Assembly: GCA_002452815.1 (NCBI GenBank)
Contig: DKFM01000001.1
Location: forward strand, 62,001-126,000
From: Rhodobacteraceae bacterium UBA6796
GTDB taxonomy: Bacteria > Pseudomonadota > Alphaproteobacteria > Rhodobacterales > Rhodobacteraceae
Length of the DNA: 64,000 nt
Direction of reading: 5' to 3'
Positions 63,193 to 64,000 of the stretch are shown piece after piece (positions within the stretch are counted from its first letter, which is position 1; every line of letters begins with the position of its first letter). A program made the translations under genes and the position numbers. A model generated the notes under the pieces. The model was not told the origin of the DNA. It made no database searches and saw only the letters and a program-made list of their open reading frames with translations.

Positions 63193-63222
63193 CTTTGCAA
63201 AGTTATTTCTAGCTTTGCAAAG
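63193..63222. promoter_or_regulatory. Tandem ScfR/RamB-type operators
   Basis: Two perfect palindromes CTTTGCAAAG (63193-63202 and 63213-63222), 20 bp apart, on the same face of the helix, immediately upstream of the regulator's ribosome site. RamB sites in Corynebacterium contain the same TTTGCAAA core. Autoregulation inferred. Confidence 0.75.
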
Positions 63223-63410
63223 GTGTTGCGTCAAATGTTGCTTGAGGGCGCCGGTTCGGCCGCACCCGCGCAAGGATCACTGCTGTGCCTGCCGCAATAA
63301 GGGCGCCCGATAAGTCATCCCTTCGTTCCCCCCAAAGCCGGGAAAATAGCATGAAGGCGCCTAGGGCCCTGCATGGCGCGCAGGCTTGCTCTGGCCCGAG
63401 ATACGCGGGC

Positions 63411-64000
63411 TCAGAGTTTCGAAAGCACCGCGGTCAGATCGCCATAACCGGTGAGGCGCCGCTCGTAGGCAAGATCCAGCCGCGCGGCGGCCTCGCGGGC
63501 CTTGGCGTCCAGCGCGGGATCGTCGGTCTGTGCCAGATAGACCAGCTTTTCGTAATTGCCGAACATGGTCTGCACCAGTTCGGGGTAGCGGTCGAACCCC
63601 ATGGGGCGCCAGACAAAGGCATCGAACTGGCGAACCAGAAAATCGGTCAGGTAGAAGGCGGTGATTTCGCTGTCGGCATGGGCGGCGAAGGCGTCGTTGC
63701 CTTCAAAAAACGAATAGCAATGTGGACCCGGGACCATTTCGACGCCCAGTTCCTTACACTTTTCGAACAACTGGCCGCCCGTGCCGCAATCGGCATAGAC
63801 AACAAATATATCCGCATAATCGGCACGGTGCTTGCGCACGGCAGCCTCGACAGCCGGGGTAATCTTTTCAGGATGAAGATGCAGGTTGGCGGGCAGACAG
63901 GTCAGATCCAGATGATCCCACCCATTGGCAGCCTTGAGTGCCAGGATTTCTCGTGCCAACGCGCCACAGGCAATGAGCAACACCCTTCCCTTGCCCGCAG
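63411..64000 (-). CDS. DUF1638 family protein, 5' end cut by window edge
   Basis: About 190-195 visible residues. VLLIACGALAREILAL is the DUF1638 opening; later ADCGTGGQLFEKC and PGPHCYSFFEGNDAF are family blocks with conserved cysteines. The reading frame is open to the window edge (AGKGRVLLIACG), so the true start is probably outside; a GTG at 63983 is possible. In Rhodobacteraceae I recall DUF1638 genes next to corrinoid methyltransferase genes for methylated amines, which would suit the nearby betaine genes, but this cannot be checked here. Confidence 0.85.
   Translation of the reverse strand, partial: AGKGRVLLIACGALAREILALKAANGWDHLDLTCLPANLHLHPEKITPAVEAAVRKHRADYADIFVVYADCGTGGQLFEKCKELGVEMVPGPHCYSFFEGNDAFAAHADSEITAFYLTDFLVRQFDAFVWRPMGFDRYPELVQTMFGNYEKLVYLAQTDDPALDAKAREAAARLDLAYERRLTGYGDLTAVLSKL

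Noticed and set aside
63392..63408. Small hairpin after the DUF1638 gene (GCCCG...CGGGC)
   Set aside because: Only 5 bp with a 7-nt loop and no U-tract; within chance for this GC content.

Overview
The window is a gene-dense, GC-rich stretch of alphaproteobacterial chromosome. Its gene content points to the family Rhodobacteraceae (Rhodobacter/Paracoccus/Gemmobacter-like; genus not resolvable by eye): a urease operon with ureJ next to a urea ABC transporter, a TAXI-type TRAP transporter, adjacent cytochrome c and ctaD genes as in Paracoccus, an ScfR-type regulator, a YdcH/DUF465 protein, a choXWV/betIBA pair, and a DUF1638 protein. No phage, transposase, integrase or CRISPR array is visible. 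It reads as core plus transport-rich chromosome.

Layout. 1-3.9 kb: 3' part of glmM, a small membrane protein, ilvC, and two overlapping Lrp/AsnC regulators divergent from ilvC. 4.0-9.8 kb: ureD-A-J-B-C-E-F-G. 10.0-16.1 kb: urtABCDE, so urea uptake and hydrolysis are adjacent and co-directional. 16.1-24.7 kb: housekeeping and unknown genes (UbiH-like hydroxylase, HAD phosphatase, GntR regulator, a glycosyltransferase fused to an MshEN-like domain, carA, yqeY, a porin-like protein, a DUF2244 protein). 24.8-29.5 kb: ctaD, cytochrome c, lipB and a peptidoglycan-binding-domain protein. 29.7-38.5 kb: tRNA-Leu(GAG), a TAXI/TRAP transporter, and a polyamine-type ABC transporter whose ATPase seems to start at TTG. 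38.7-45.1 kb: a minus-strand run of overlapping genes (SPOR lipoprotein, D,D-carboxypeptidase, tmk, holB, tatD, PhnP-like hydrolase, AEC carrier). 45.3-52.2 kb: tRNA-Ser(UGA), then a DeoR regulator divergent from a tightly overlapping six-gene operon. 52.3-53.9 kb: two amino-acid/metabolite exporters. 54.0-60.7 kb: choline uptake (choXWV) divergent from betaine synthesis (betIBA). 60.8-64 kb: secreted nuclease, DUF465 protein, ScfR-type regulator and a DUF1638 protein cut by the window edge.

Three things stand out. First, the DeoR-controlled operon at 46.4-52.2 kb joins an Fbp/Afu-type ABC importer to three cytoplasmic hydrolases of unrelated folds: a beta-CASP-like metallo-beta-lactamase, a histidine phosphatase and a stand-alone homologue of the T4 polynucleotide kinase 3'-phosphatase domain. 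It looks like a phosphoester import-and-dephosphorylation system rather than an iron transporter. Second, a dispersed intergenic element (GC hairpin plus a tail close to ATATTTGNGCCAAGATGAAA) occurs at four sites: singly between cistrons of the urt and bet operons, and as inverted pairs between two convergent gene pairs. Third, four of the five solute-binding-protein genes are followed by a hairpin before the permease gene; the exception is the DeoR operon, where the two genes overlap.

All calls are from reading the sequence and recalling family signatures. No database search, alignment or folding program was run.
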